A stretch of 64,000 bases of DNA from Chitinophaga niastensis (GTDB lineage: Bacteria; Bacteroidota; Bacteroidia; Chitinophagales; Chitinophagaceae): contig NZ_PYAW01000003.1 of the NCBI RefSeq assembly GCF_003014755.1, positions 930,001 to 994,000 on the forward strand, written 5' to 3'. Position numbers and translations under genes: made by a program. Below the pieces are notes generated by a model, which made no database searches, was not told the DNA's origin, and worked only from the letters and a program-made list of their open reading frames with translations. Shown here one piece after another: positions 16,089 to 25,151 of the stretch. Numbering within the stretch: position 1 is the stretch's first letter; the number at the start of each line of letters is the position of its first letter.

Positions 16089-18359
16089 ATGGTGTTTGAT
16101 ATTGACATGATTAAAAAAGTGTATGCGGCACTACCGGGTAAGGTGGAAGCAACCCGTAAGATGTTAGGTCGCCCGCTCACACTTGCCGAGAAGATTTTGT
16201 ACGCTCACCTTTATGCACCTACTACCTCGCCTTATGAGAGAGGCAAATCCTACGTTGAATTTGCTCCGGATCGTGTAGCAATGCAGGATGCAACCGCCCA
16301 GATGGCATTGCTCCAGTTTATGACCTGTGGTCGTGATCAGGCAGCGGTTCCTTCTACGGTACATTGTGATCACCTCATACAAGCCAAGGTAGGCGCTACA
16401 GAAGATCTGGCAACTGCTATTGACACCAATAAAGAAGTTTACGATTTCCTTTCTTCTATTTCTGATAAGTATGGCATTGGTTTCTGGAAACCAGGTGCTG
16501 GTATTATCCACCAGGTAGTGCTGGAAAACTACGCATTTCCCGGTGGTATGATGATCGGTACTGACTCCCACACCCCTAATGCCGGCGGTTTAGGCATGGT
16601 GGCGATTGGCGTTGGCGGTGCTGATGCAGTAGATGTAATGGCAGGTTTACCCTGGGAGCTGAAAATGCCGAAACTGATCGGTGTGAAGCTGACAGGAAAA
16701 ATGAGCGGCTGGACTTCCGCTAAAGATATTATCCTGAAAGTTGCTGGTATCCTCACTGTAAAAGGTGGTACAGGCGCTATCGTGGAATACTTTGGTGAAG
16801 GTGCGGATAGCCTGAGCGCTACCGGTAAAGGTACTATCTGTAACATGGGTGCTGAAATCGGTGCGACCTGTTCTCTCTTCGGTTACGACAGCAAAATGGC
16901 TGACTACCTGAAAGTGACCAGCAGAGCTGAAGTAGCTGCACTGGCTGACGGCGTAAAAGAACACCTGCGTCCTGATGCTGAAGTATATGTAGATCCTGCT
17001 AAATACTACGACCAGGTAATTGAAATTAACCTGAATGAACTGGAACCACATGTAAATGGTCCGTTCACTCCGGATCTGGCATGGCCTATCTCCAAATTTG
17101 CACAGGCGGTGAAAGAAAACAACTGGCCTGAAAAACTGGAAGTAGCCCTGATCGGTTCCTGCACCAACTCTTCTTACGAAGATATTTCCCGCTCTGCTTC
17201 CCTGGCTCAACAGGCCATCGACAAGCAACTGGATATGAAATCCGAATTCACTATCACTCCGGGTTCTGAACTGGTACGTTTTACCATCGAAAGAGACGGT
17301 TTACTGAATACTTTTGACCAGGTTGGTGGTGTAGTACTGGCCAACGCCTGCGGTCCGTGTATAGGCCAGTGGGCGCGTCATATTGACGATCCTACCCGTA
17401 AGAACTCTATCATCACTTCCTTCAACCGTAACTTCGCGAAGAGAAATGATGGTAACGCTTCTACCCACGCATTTGTAGCTTCTCCGGAAATTGTTACCGC
17501 ACTGGCGATTGCAGGCTCTCTGTCTTTCAACCCACTGACCGACAAACTGAAGAACAAAAATGGTGAAGAAGTAATGCTGGATGAACCAGTTGGTTTTGAA
17601 CTGCCTACCAAAGGTTTCGCGGTAGATGATGCCGGCTACCAGGCACCTGCTGCTGACGGTAGTGCTGTTCAGGTGAAAGTATCTCCTACCTCTGATCGTC
17701 TGCAACTGCTGGCGCCATTTGCTGCATGGGAAGGTACTGATCTGAAAGGTCTGAAACTGCTGATCAAGGCAAAAGGTAAATGTACGACGGATCATATCTC
17801 TATGGCAGGTCCATGGCTGAAATACCGTGGCCACCTGGATAACATTTCCAACAACATGCTGATTGGTGCGATCAATGCATTCAACGATAAAAGCGATACC
17901 GTTAAGAACGAATTAACCGGCGAATATGGCGCAGTTCCTGCTACCATGCGCGCTTACAAAGCTGCTGGCTTAGGTGCAGTAGTAGTAGGTGATGAAAACT
18001 ACGGTGAAGGCTCCAGCCGCGAACACGCTGCCATGGAACCCCGTCACCTTGGTGTACGTGCTATACTGGTGAAATCATTTGCCCGTATCCACGAAACCAA
18101 CCTGAAAAAACAGGGTATGCTGGGTCTGACTTTCGCTAACAAAGAAGACTACGATAAAATTCAGGAAGATGACAATATCGATATCCTCGGTTTGACTTCT
18201 TTTGCTCCAGGCAAACAACTCACTATTGTACTGCATCACAAAGATGGCAGCACAGACGAGTTTGCAGTAAACCATACTTACAATCAACAACAGATTGAGT
18301 GGTTTAAAGCTGGTGGTGCACTGAACGTAATCCGTGCAGAAGCTGCCAAAAAAGCGTAA
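16089..18359 (+). CDS. acn: Aconitate hydratase, mitochondrial type
   Basis: A 756-aa cytosolic [4Fe-4S] enzyme interconverting citrate and isocitrate in the TCA cycle. The length and motifs fit the mitochondrial aconitase clade rather than the 890-aa AcnA or AcnB forms. Cluster ligands are Cys358 (GSCTNSS), Cys421 and Cys424 (NACGPCIGQW). The first domains carry HCDHLIQA and GTDSHTPNAGG, and the C-terminal swivel domain has GDENYGEGSSREHAAMEPRH. It is monocistronic, with its own promoter box and a strong terminator. The gene symbol is generic. Confidence 0.97.
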   Translation: MVFDIDMIKKVYAALPGKVEATRKMLGRPLTLAEKILYAHLYAPTTSPYERGKSYVEFAPDRVAMQDATAQMALLQFMTCGRDQAAVPSTVHCDHLIQAKVGATEDLATAIDTNKEVYDFLSSISDKYGIGFWKPGAGIIHQVVLENYAFPGGMMIGTDSHTPNAGGLGMVAIGVGGADAVDVMAGLPWELKMPKLIGVKLTGKMSGWTSAKDIILKVAGILTVKGGTGAIVEYFGEGADSLSATGKGTICNMGAEIGATCSLFGYDSKMADYLKVTSRAEVAALADGVKEHLRPDAEVYVDPAKYYDQVIEINLNELEPHVNGPFTPDLAWPISKFAQAVKENNWPEKLEVALIGSCTNSSYEDISRSASLAQQAIDKQLDMKSEFTITPGSELVRFTIERDGLLNTFDQVGGVVLANACGPCIGQWARHIDDPTRKNSIITSFNRNFAKRNDGNASTHAFVASPEIVTALAIAGSLSFNPLTDKLKNKNGEEVMLDEPVGFELPTKGFAVDDAGYQAPAADGSAVQVKVSPTSDRLQLLAPFAAWEGTDLKGLKLLIKAKGKCTTDHISMAGPWLKYRGHLDNISNNMLIGAINAFNDKSDTVKNELTGEYGAVPATMRAYKAAGLGAVVVGDENYGEGSSREHAAMEPRHLGVRAILVKSFARIHETNLKKQGMLGLTFANKEDYDKIQEDDNIDILGLTSFAPGKQLTIVLHHKDGSTDEFAVNHTYNQQQIEWFKAGGALNVIRAEAAKKA

Positions 18360-18380
18360 TCATCTACGTTTGAAAATATA

Positions 18381-18420
18381 AAAGAGACCGTCTCCAACAG
18401 CGAGACGGTCTCTTTTTTTA
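18381..18420 (+). terminator. Strong rho-independent terminator of aconitase
   Basis: A perfect 14-bp stem (AAAGAGACCGTCTC / GAGACGGTCTCTTT) with a 7-nt loop and a T-run, 21 nt after the stop codon. The remaining 264 bp up to 18684 show no convincing gene. Confidence 0.95.
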
Positions 18421-18684
18421 TGCGGCTATTTCTTTTTAACTTGCCCGCCTAAAGCCTCCCTTGTTTATGCCCGCAGATATAAAGACTACCTGGCTGGAAC
18501 TGAACAGACAGCAAAGGAATACGCGATCTATCCAAATGCAGTATACAATCCCGGACGTAAAAAAGTGTTGCAGCACTTCCTTGGAATGCCTGCTATTTAT
18601 TGTACGGGTACATTCAGCACATTGTATGAAAAGCCCGCCAGGCAAAACATACAAACAGAAATTGAAACTTTATAACTGAGATAT

Positions 18685-19266
18685 ATGAAACGAATTGTGG
18701 TTTTTTGCGGCTCCAGTGCGGGGCAGGATCCAATATATACACAGCAGGCCACCTTATTAGGCGCCGCTTTGGCCAAACGCAATATAGGGCTGGTATATGG
18801 TGGCGCAAAAGTAGGCCTGATGGGCGCTGTAGCAGATGGTGCAATAAATGCCGGTGGTGAAGCAATTGGTGTAATCCCTCATTTTTTACAACAAAAAGAA
18901 CTCGCGCATGAAGGGTTAACAGCATTAATACTGGTAGATACCATGCACGAACGAAAAACTAAAATGAATGAATTGTGCGATGGAGTGATTGCATTGCCAG
19001 GCGGCTTCGGCACTATGGAAGAACTCTTTGAAATGCTTACCTGGGGCCAGTTAGGATTGCATAAAAAGCCAATAGGATTATTGAATATAAATGGCTTTTA
19101 TGATGCACTCAACCAACTCTCTCACACCATGACGGCAAAGGGTTTCCTTACAGCAGAAAACCGTGATATGCTGTTATGCAATGATAATATTGAGGGACTG
19201 TTATTACAAATGGAAAAGTACCAGGCGCCTTCCAAAACCAAGTGGATCACACCTTCACAGAGTTAA
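18685..19266 (+). CDS. LOG-family protein (TIGR00730), nucleoside-5'-monophosphate phosphoribohydrolase type
   Basis: A 193-aa Rossmann-fold protein. Nucleotide-binding GGAKVGLMGAVADGA follows residue 39, and the LOG motif PGGFGTMEE is at residues 105-113 with the catalytic Glu; Arg90 in MHERK is also typical. Relatives cleave cytokinin riboside monophosphates or other nucleoside monophosphates at the N-glycosidic bond. In non-plant-associated bacteria the biological substrate is uncertain. The stop codon overlaps that of the convergent DUF4421 gene by 4 nt. Confidence 0.94.
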   Translation: MKRIVVFCGSSAGQDPIYTQQATLLGAALAKRNIGLVYGGAKVGLMGAVADGAINAGGEAIGVIPHFLQQKELAHEGLTALILVDTMHERKTKMNELCDGVIALPGGFGTMEELFEMLTWGQLGLHKKPIGLLNINGFYDALNQLSHTMTAKGFLTAENRDMLLCNDNIEGLLLQMEKYQAPSKTKWITPSQS

Positions 19267-20315
19267 ATCTCTTTTGTTTTCCACAATGGTTTTTTCAATG
19301 CAAACCTGCGGACTAAACTTACCCTGAAATTGCCGGTACCAAATGTTTGATAAGTGCCTGGTATCGGCATTTTACTGCGGGTGGTCATGCCTACATAGTG
19401 AATGCCTGCAAAGTAGCGACTGGAATTATATCCTATAGAACCACGGATGGTGTTGCTGAACTGTAATCCGACGTTGTGGCTGACATGACCGTTTTCAAAA
19501 AAAAGCCTGGTTTGATTGGCACCTAACCCTCCTGTGAATGACAAGGATACAAAAAAATGTTTTTTAAATACATACGTGTACGCATATCCGAAGTTAGCAG
19601 CGATACTCGCAATACCACTGCGATAATAGTGCTCATCTCTTAAAAAAGTAGTGTCAATAATATTAGCCGGTACCAGGGAAGAATCTCCCTCTATCTTTGC
19701 AAAAAATATCTCAGCTCCCACTATAAAAGATCCGGCGCTTTTTTTCTGGTATTCATTCTGCAGATTAGGTGCCCGGTAAGAAAACTTTTTATCATTGAAA
19801 ATATACTGCACGTTGAGACCCAGATTCAAATTCTCAATATCAGGGCGCATAGGATAAGGATTTAGGGCAGCATAATCATTACCAAAAACCGCTTTGGGAT
19901 TAGCAATGTAGTAACCTTTGTAAGATTGCCCGTAAAAATCTACCACCAGTTTACGCAAATAGATATGTGTTTGCAGATCGAGATAAGTTGTTTTCCCGTA
20001 TTTGTCATTGTGTTGGTTAACGAAGGGAAGATTAAACCCAAGGTTAACTCCTATGAACCGGTAGTTTACCCCGAAACCCAGGTTAAACGGTGTGTTGGGG
20101 CGATACAAAATATGCCGCTTTTGTTTTGTATCTGCTATATCGTATTTAGTATATTTTTTAGAGCCGTACAGTCGAAAGGTAATATCTTCCGTATGATCTT
20201 CAATATAAGTAGTATCATTCTCCGTCTTCAGCCATTTCATCAGTTTGCTTTGAGCTGCCACCGGAGCGGTGCAACTACAAACTATTATCAACAAAAGTAA
20301 AATTCGTTTATTCAT
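19263..20315 (-). CDS. DUF4421-family secreted protein, probable outer-membrane protein
   Basis: A 350-aa protein with a signal peptide (MNKRILLLLIIV, cysteine-containing stretch, cleavage near VAAQ). The mature part begins WLKTENDTTYIEDHTEDI, characteristic of DUF4421, and continues as many aromatic amphipathic strands (LGFGVNYRFIGVNLGFNLPF, YYRSGIASIAANFGYAYTYVF, FRVSLVRRFALK), consistent with a beta-barrel. A cysteine in the signal region (CSC) could make it a lipoprotein, but the later AQ site looks better. Function unknown. Confidence 0.88.
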   Translation of the reverse strand: MNKRILLLLIIVCSCTAPVAAQSKLMKWLKTENDTTYIEDHTEDITFRLYGSKKYTKYDIADTKQKRHILYRPNTPFNLGFGVNYRFIGVNLGFNLPFVNQHNDKYGKTTYLDLQTHIYLRKLVVDFYGQSYKGYYIANPKAVFGNDYAALNPYPMRPDIENLNLGLNVQYIFNDKKFSYRAPNLQNEYQKKSAGSFIVGAEIFFAKIEGDSSLVPANIIDTTFLRDEHYYRSGIASIAANFGYAYTYVFKKHFFVSLSFTGGLGANQTRLFFENGHVSHNVGLQFSNTIRGSIGYNSSRYFAGIHYVGMTTRSKMPIPGTYQTFGTGNFRVSLVRRFALKKPLWKTKEI

Positions 20316-20363
20316 AAACGTTATAGCGTTGTGTAACTTATAAGGTTATGTTGATGTCAATTG

Positions 20364-20852
20364 TCAGGGTAGTTCAACTACTTCCAGCTGTTGAATGTTA
20401 CCTGCATCCAGCTGAAATCGCAGGAGCGTTTTTACTTTGTGCCAGCCTTGCTGCCCGCAGGCGCCCGGGTTCATGTGCAACAAATGCAGTGCCGGGTCAG
20501 GCATTACTTTTAATATATGCGAATGCCCGCAGATAAAGAGTTTGGGCGGATGCAGCTTTAACTGGTCTTTAATACCGGGGGCATATTTTCCCGGATAGCC
20601 GCCAATATGGGTCATCATAACAACTACTCCTTCCAGTGTAAAATGTAAGGTTTCCGGGTAACGGATACGGATATCCGCACCATCTATATTACCAAATACT
20701 GCCCGGAAAGGTTTAAAAGCCTCCAGTTTATTGGCAAGGTCTACATTACCGATATCGCCGGCATGCCAGATCTCATCTACTTCTTCGAAATACTTAAATA
20801 CCTGTGGATGCAGATAACTATGGGTATCTGACATCAGTCCTATCTTTTTCAA
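20364..20852 (-). CDS. YfcE/MJ0936-type metallophosphoesterase
   Basis: A 162-aa single-domain cytosolic phosphodiesterase. Metal-binding motifs in order: LMSDTHSY (residues 6-13), HAGDIGN, FGNIDG, MTHIGG and CGHSHILK. The length and arrangement match the small YfcE/MJ0936 group, which hydrolyse model phosphodiesters and whose physiological substrates are unclear. Its start faces purU across a 36-bp AT-rich divergent region that must hold both promoters. Confidence 0.93.
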   Translation of the reverse strand: MKKIGLMSDTHSYLHPQVFKYFEEVDEIWHAGDIGNVDLANKLEAFKPFRAVFGNIDGADIRIRYPETLHFTLEGVVVMMTHIGGYPGKYAPGIKDQLKLHPPKLFICGHSHILKVMPDPALHLLHMNPGACGQQGWHKVKTLLRFQLDAGNIQQLEVVELP

Positions 20853-20888
20853 TAGCGAATTATATTATAATTTTTTATTTTGGGGTAT

Positions 20889-21758
20889 ATGTTAAATACA
20901 CAATCTAACAATATAACCGCCTGTTTATTGATTTGCTGTCCCGACAGGCCCGGCATAGTAGCCGGTGTATCACAGTTTCTGTACCTATTGGGTGCAAATA
21001 TACTCGATGCCAGTCAACACAGTACTGATCCCCGGGAAGGTTTATTTTTTACGCGCATGGAATTTCAGCTGGCGCTAACGGATAAAGTCATGCTGGAAGA
21101 GTCTTTCCAGCAACAGGTAGCCGCTCCGCTGCAGATGGAGTGGAAAATTGATTATAGTGACCGGCGCAAACGTATGGCCATCATGGTATCTGCTTATGAT
21201 CATTGTTTGATGGAATTATTATGGAGATGGAAAAGCGGGGAATTACCGGTAGACATTCCGTTGGTGATTTCCAATCATCCGAAGCTGGAAAAGGAATGTA
21301 CCGTGCTGGGTATCCCCTTTCATTACCTGCCGGTAGCAGCCAGCAGCAAGGAATTACAGGAGCGGGCGGCTATCCGGTTGCTGGAGGAACATGCCATTGA
21401 TTTTACTGTGCTGGCCAGGTATATGCAGATATTATCGCCGCAGTTTGTTCGTTTGTATCCGCAGCGCATCATCAATATTCATCATTCCTTCCTGCCTGCT
21501 TTTGCGGGAGCAAGACCTTACCTTAACGCCTATACGAGAGGTGTAAAACTGATTGGAGCCACTGCACATTATGTTACCAATGAACTGGACGAAGGCCCTA
21601 TTATAGAGCAGGATGTGGCCAGGGTAAGCCATAAACATACGGTAGACGACCTCGTGATGCTGGGAAGGGATATAGAGCGGCAGGTGCTTACCAGGGCGGT
21701 AAAAGCACATATTGATAACCGGGTCATCCTCCATGGCAATAAGACAATTGTATTCTAA
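20889..21758 (+). CDS. purU: Formyltetrahydrofolate deformylase
   Basis: About 289 aa from the ATG at 20889; an upstream in-frame TTG at 20880 would add three residues and is less likely. It hydrolyses 10-formyl-THF to formate and THF, balancing the one-carbon pool and supplying formate for purine synthesis. An N-terminal ACT domain (ICCPDRPGIVAGVSQFL, residues 13-29) is followed by a formyltransferase-like domain with NIHHSFLPAFAGARPYLNAY and GATAHYVTNELDEGPIIEQD. It ends in a bidirectional terminator. Confidence 0.96.
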   Translation: MLNTQSNNITACLLICCPDRPGIVAGVSQFLYLLGANILDASQHSTDPREGLFFTRMEFQLALTDKVMLEESFQQQVAAPLQMEWKIDYSDRRKRMAIMVSAYDHCLMELLWRWKSGELPVDIPLVISNHPKLEKECTVLGIPFHYLPVAASSKELQERAAIRLLEEHAIDFTVLARYMQILSPQFVRLYPQRIINIHHSFLPAFAGARPYLNAYTRGVKLIGATAHYVTNELDEGPIIEQDVARVSHKHTVDDLVMLGRDIERQVLTRAVKAHIDNRVILHGNKTIVF

Positions 21759-21792
21759 AAAAGCCTGGCAATAATTATTACCAGGCTTTTTA
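21757..21792. terminator. Bidirectional rho-independent terminator
   Basis: The stem AAAAAGCCTGG / CCAGGCTTTTT has a 12-nt AT-rich loop, and its A-run and T-run serve both strands. It overlaps the purU stop codon and lies 8 nt past the convergent gene at 21800. Confidence 0.9.
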
Positions 21793-21799
21793 ACTGTAT

Positions 21800-22402
21800 T
21801 TATTTTGCTTTCTTTTTGATAAACTTACCGAGTTTCTTACCTGATATCGCATAAGACTCAGCGAGACGGGTACCGGTGTCGAAATCATAACCACCAAAAG
21901 TACCACCAGGTGCACCATCGATAGTTACTTTAGCCAGTACTTTGCTTTTATCTGCTGATTCAACAATCAGTGCTTCCGCATCGATCTTCGCTTTTTTACG
22001 TGCTACGCCAACGTTCCAGCCGGGTTCAACGAAAGTAGTGTGGAAAATAAGGGTGTATTTAGCATCCTTATAATTACCTACCTGCAACTTGCCTTGTTTG
22101 TTGAACAGCTCGTCGAATTTAGGTTCAAATCTTTTTACGCGATCTGATCTCCAGGCTTTCACCCAGGTATCACCTCTTCCGGGTTCTTTTTTGTTGTACT
22201 CCGTTACTTTTTTGTTGATGTAGTCATCTTCGTTGTCAAATTTTCCAACGCTGAGGCTGTCGTAAGTGTACAGTACATTGATTTTGGTTTCTCCTTTCAA
22301 CATAGAAAGTTCACCATCCTCCAGTTTGATTTTTTGAGCCGAAGCGCTCAGGCTTAGGGCTGTTAATGCTAACAGTGGCAAGGCCTTGGGGATAAATTTC
22401 AT
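21800..22402 (-). CDS. Secreted hypothetical protein, paralogue of the next gene
   Basis: About 200 aa from the internal Met (MKFIPKALPLL), which gives a good signal peptide ending ...SASAQ; an upstream TTG would add 17 residues before it. The mature protein begins KIKLEDGELSMLKGETKINV and continues through VTEYNKKEPGRGDTWVKAW and GKYKD-like and FHTTFVEPGWNVGVARKKA segments to a basic tail, GKKLGKFIKKKAK. It shares most of these blocks with the protein at 22587-23174. No known family is recognised. Export to the periplasm or cell surface is likely. Confidence 0.8.
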   Translation of the reverse strand: MKFIPKALPLLALTALSLSASAQKIKLEDGELSMLKGETKINVLYTYDSLSVGKFDNEDDYINKKVTEYNKKEPGRGDTWVKAWRSDRVKRFEPKFDELFNKQGKLQVGNYKDAKYTLIFHTTFVEPGWNVGVARKKAKIDAEALIVESADKSKVLAKVTIDGAPGGTFGGYDFDTGTRLAESYAISGKKLGKFIKKKAK

Positions 22403-22586
22403 TTTCAATATAAGTTTCCGCAAACTTATAAATAAACTTACATATAAATGCAATTATACATGCGAAATATTTTCACATCTGATACTATAGGAAATGGCTA
22501 TACGAAATATAAAATAAATTCCCATGCCCCTCCTTGCCAGGAGGAGAACTTTGCAGCGCGGATGAAAGGGGATAAAAAGAGGTAAT

Positions 22587-23174
22587 TTATTTACCCATAA
22601 ATTTGGCCAGCTTCTTTCCTGATACGGCATAAGCTTCCATAATACGCATGCCGGTATCAAAATCAAAACCCATCATACGACCGGGTGCATTATCAATGGA
22701 TATTTTAGCGACCACCTTACTTTTATTCCCGGTTTCCACTATCTGCACTTCTGCATCGATGTAAGCGTTTTTACGTGCTATCCCTACATTAAAGCCAGGT
22801 TCCATAAAGGTGGTATGGAATATCATGGTGTATTTAGCGTCAGGGAAATCACCTACGCTGATATCGCCATTCTCATTAAATAATGAATCAAATTTAGGCT
22901 CAAACCGGGTGGGGCGGTCATCTTTCCAGGCTTTAGCCCAGGTATCGCCTTTACCTGCTTCCTTTTTGTTGTACTCGTCTGTTTTCTTTCTGACGTAATC
23001 ACTCTCGTTGTCTTTGCCAACCGACAGATGATCATAAGTAAATTCCATATTGATCTTTTTCTGGTCTCTTATCGGCGACAGATCACCATCTACCAACTTA
23101 ATTTTCTGTGCCAGTGCGGGGATGCACATCACAGCCAGCAACACAGTGGTTGCCACTTTGGGGAATAGTTGCAT
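22587..23174 (-). CDS. Secreted hypothetical protein, paralogue of the previous gene
   Basis: A 195-aa protein with a signal peptide (MQLFPKVATTVLLAVMCIPALA). The mature sequence KIKLVDGDLSPIRDQKKINM, then YDHLSVGKDNESDY, KKEAGKGDTWAKAWKDDRP, FHTTFMEPGFNVGIARKNA and YAVSGKKLAKFMGK, is colinear with its downstream neighbour, so the pair arose by tandem duplication. They are separated by 184 bp with no strong terminator and may be cotranscribed. Function unknown. Confidence 0.82.
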   Translation of the reverse strand: MQLFPKVATTVLLAVMCIPALAQKIKLVDGDLSPIRDQKKINMEFTYDHLSVGKDNESDYVRKKTDEYNKKEAGKGDTWAKAWKDDRPTRFEPKFDSLFNENGDISVGDFPDAKYTMIFHTTFMEPGFNVGIARKNAYIDAEVQIVETGNKSKVVAKISIDNAPGRMMGFDFDTGMRIMEAYAVSGKKLAKFMGK

Positions 23175-23254
23175 AACATGACAATTTGCAACAAAAATAT
23201 CGAAAATATACGATACCCCTGATCACCGGAAATTTTATTTTAACTTTAGTAACA

Positions 23255-24088
23255 ATGCTACAAACAGCCTTATATAACTATCTCCGCAAGGAATGCGACA
23301 TCGTACTCGATGCCTGCGCACAATTGCAGGAAACACCCGGCAATCCCGCTGCTATTCACGTAATACGTGTAGGCGCAAAAAAGATCAGGGCCTTTTTTAC
23401 ACTCGCGAAGCAACTACCGGATTATGATTTCAATGCCGGTAAATACCTACGTACACTAAGACTCATACAAGCCATAGTCGGCACTTCCAGGGATCCGCAA
23501 TTACAGGCAAAGCACCTGCACCATTATGAGAAAAATATAGCCTGGCGCTTTTCATTTGCACATTTATTACTACATAATAAGCAAGTTACCGCCGATGAGT
23601 TACTGCAGACAGCCGTTAAGCTTACTTCTGTCAAGCAGTTAGGCGCCCTACCGGAAAAATTCCGGGAAGCCATTGCTGAAACAGACAGTGAATCCGGCAC
23701 TGATGCCCTGCTCACTTACATGAAAGATCAATACAGGTCTACTGCCCTGCCCGGCAGCAGGGCACATCATACCGTGTGGCATGCGCTGCGCAAACAAATG
23801 AAAACGTTGTATTATCAACTCACTATTATGGAGCAGGTATTACCGGCATCACACATCAGCAAAGAGCTGGTGGGTCCTACCAAAAAGGCCGGTGAACTAT
23901 TGGGACAATGGCATGATACAAGTGAGTTATTATTATTTGTGAAAGCCAGCATCGCACAGCTGAAGAGAGAAAAAATCACCTTGCCGGTGAATGCGTCGGC
24001 GCTCGTACAATTGCTACAGCTGGATACCAAAGAGCAGCTGGCACAATGTTCCGTACACATGAGGCAGCTGTTAGCTGTTAGCTTTTAG
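23255..24088 (+). CDS. CHAD-domain protein
   Basis: About 277 aa from the ATG at 23255. An in-frame ATG at 23186 lies only 11 nt from the divergent gene and leaves no room for a promoter, so it is unlikely. The CHAD (conserved histidine alpha-helical) pattern is visible: basic helices with spaced His/Arg/Lys (HVIRVGAKKIRAFF, WHALRKQMKTLYY, GQWHDTSELLLF). CHAD domains bind polyphosphate. No CYTH or polyphosphate kinase gene is adjacent. The last codons (LLAVSF and stop) are encoded by the first words of repeat C2, so the original C-terminus may have been altered. Confidence 0.85.
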   Translation: MLQTALYNYLRKECDIVLDACAQLQETPGNPAAIHVIRVGAKKIRAFFTLAKQLPDYDFNAGKYLRTLRLIQAIVGTSRDPQLQAKHLHHYEKNIAWRFSFAHLLLHNKQVTADELLQTAVKLTSVKQLGALPEKFREAIAETDSESGTDALLTYMKDQYRSTALPGSRAHHTVWHALRKQMKTLYYQLTIMEQVLPASHISKELVGPTKKAGELLGQWHDTSELLLFVKASIAQLKREKITLPVNASALVQLLQLDTKEQLAQCSVHMRQLLAVSF

Positions 24089-24143
24089 CGGTTAAATACT
24101 GCCCTTCGGGTACTAACTGCTAATAGCTAACTGCTAACAGCTA
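24066..24143. repeat. Family C TTAGCNN hairpin C2 between convergent genes
   Basis: The left arm AGCTGTTAGCTGTTAGCTTT and right arm GCTAACTGCTAACAGCT are inverted, with a CCCTTCGGG turn in the centre. The left arm encodes the last residues and stop codon of the CHAD gene, and the right edge contains the stop codon of hutG on the other strand. Confidence 0.75.
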
Positions 24144-25148
24144 CAAACTAAGATCTTCCCCGCAATAGGCCATCACTATTTCAAATATAAGCGCAGCACC
24201 CAGTTTAGCGGTACGGTTATCTATATCCAGCGAAGGATTGAGCTCTGCTATATCTGCACTTACTACTTTTCCGCTCTGTAAAATAGCGCGGTAACATTGC
24301 AGGAACAGGCCTCCCGGCATAATTCCGTTATAGGCGGTGGCACTCACACCAGGTGCAAACGGGGCTGCAAAAACATCCAGGCAGGTAGTCAGGTATACCA
24401 TATCTACCTGTAGCAGAAAATGTTGTATGGCCGCAAACAGTGTGTCTTTATCATTCAGATGAAATGCGTCGGCACTCACATAGGTAGTGCCTTCTTCACC
24501 GGCTATATTAAAGAGCTGACGGGTGTTCCCGTTTTTCTGTATGCCCAGTGCGAGGTAATTAAATGTATCTCCAGATTGTTTGCAATCCTGTGCCAGTTGC
24601 CAGAAACCCGTGCCTGAGCTGGGGCCTTCTTCTCCAGGTACCCGGATATCAAAATGCGCATCGAAGTTGATAAATCCTACCCGTTGTTTTTGCGCATATT
24701 TACGGATACCGCTGGCATGACCATAGGTAATTTCATGTCCGCCTCCCAGCAATATTGGCAAATAACCCGCTGTAAGAATAGCTTTCACAGCTTCGCTGAG
24801 TACTTCCTGTGCTTCTTCCAGTTGCCCGTTTTTACACAGGACATCACCTGCATCCAGTAAAATCGTATGTGCGTTGAAGTGAGCCGGAAAATTAGCAATG
24901 ACTTTACGCAACGCAGCAGGGCCTTCTGCAGCGCCGGTTCTGCCTTTGTTACGGCGCACGCCTTCATCGCTGGCGAAACCTAACAGCACCATTCCTTTTT
25001 CGTTGGGTGCTAATACCGGTAAAGGTGCCTGCAGCAGGTCCACTACTTTTATTACCTGGTGCCAGCGCAGAAAATCTGCGTCTGTACCGTCTATACGACC
25101 GGTCCAACTTGTTGCCACTGCGGGCTGATAGCTCTCCTTCGTTATCAT
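24141..25148 (-). CDS. hutG: Formimidoylglutamase
   Basis: A 335-aa arginase-superfamily enzyme hydrolysing N-formimidoyl-L-glutamate to glutamate and formamide, the last step of this histidine-degradation route. Mn-binding motifs are GGGHEITYGH, NFDAHFDIR and CLDVFA (Asp). It is the last gene of the hut operon, 3 nt after hutI. With no hutF seen, this is the one-step HutG route. Assignment is supported by both family and context. Confidence 0.94.
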   Translation of the reverse strand: MITKESYQPAVATSWTGRIDGTDADFLRWHQVIKVVDLLQAPLPVLAPNEKGMVLLGFASDEGVRRNKGRTGAAEGPAALRKVIANFPAHFNAHTILLDAGDVLCKNGQLEEAQEVLSEAVKAILTAGYLPILLGGGHEITYGHASGIRKYAQKQRVGFINFDAHFDIRVPGEEGPSSGTGFWQLAQDCKQSGDTFNYLALGIQKNGNTRQLFNIAGEEGTTYVSADAFHLNDKDTLFAAIQHFLLQVDMVYLTTCLDVFAAPFAPGVSATAYNGIMPGGLFLQCYRAILQSGKVVSADIAELNPSLDIDNRTAKLGAALIFEIVMAYCGEDLSL

Positions 25149-25151
25149 AAA

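Noticed and set aside
18461..18679. 72-codon plus-strand frame between the aconitase terminator and the LOG gene
   Set aside because: Composition is not protein-like, no family is seen, and a competing frame exists on the other strand.
23186..23254. Upstream start for the CHAD protein
   Set aside because: It leaves only 11 nt to the divergent gene and the extra residues are not CHAD-like.
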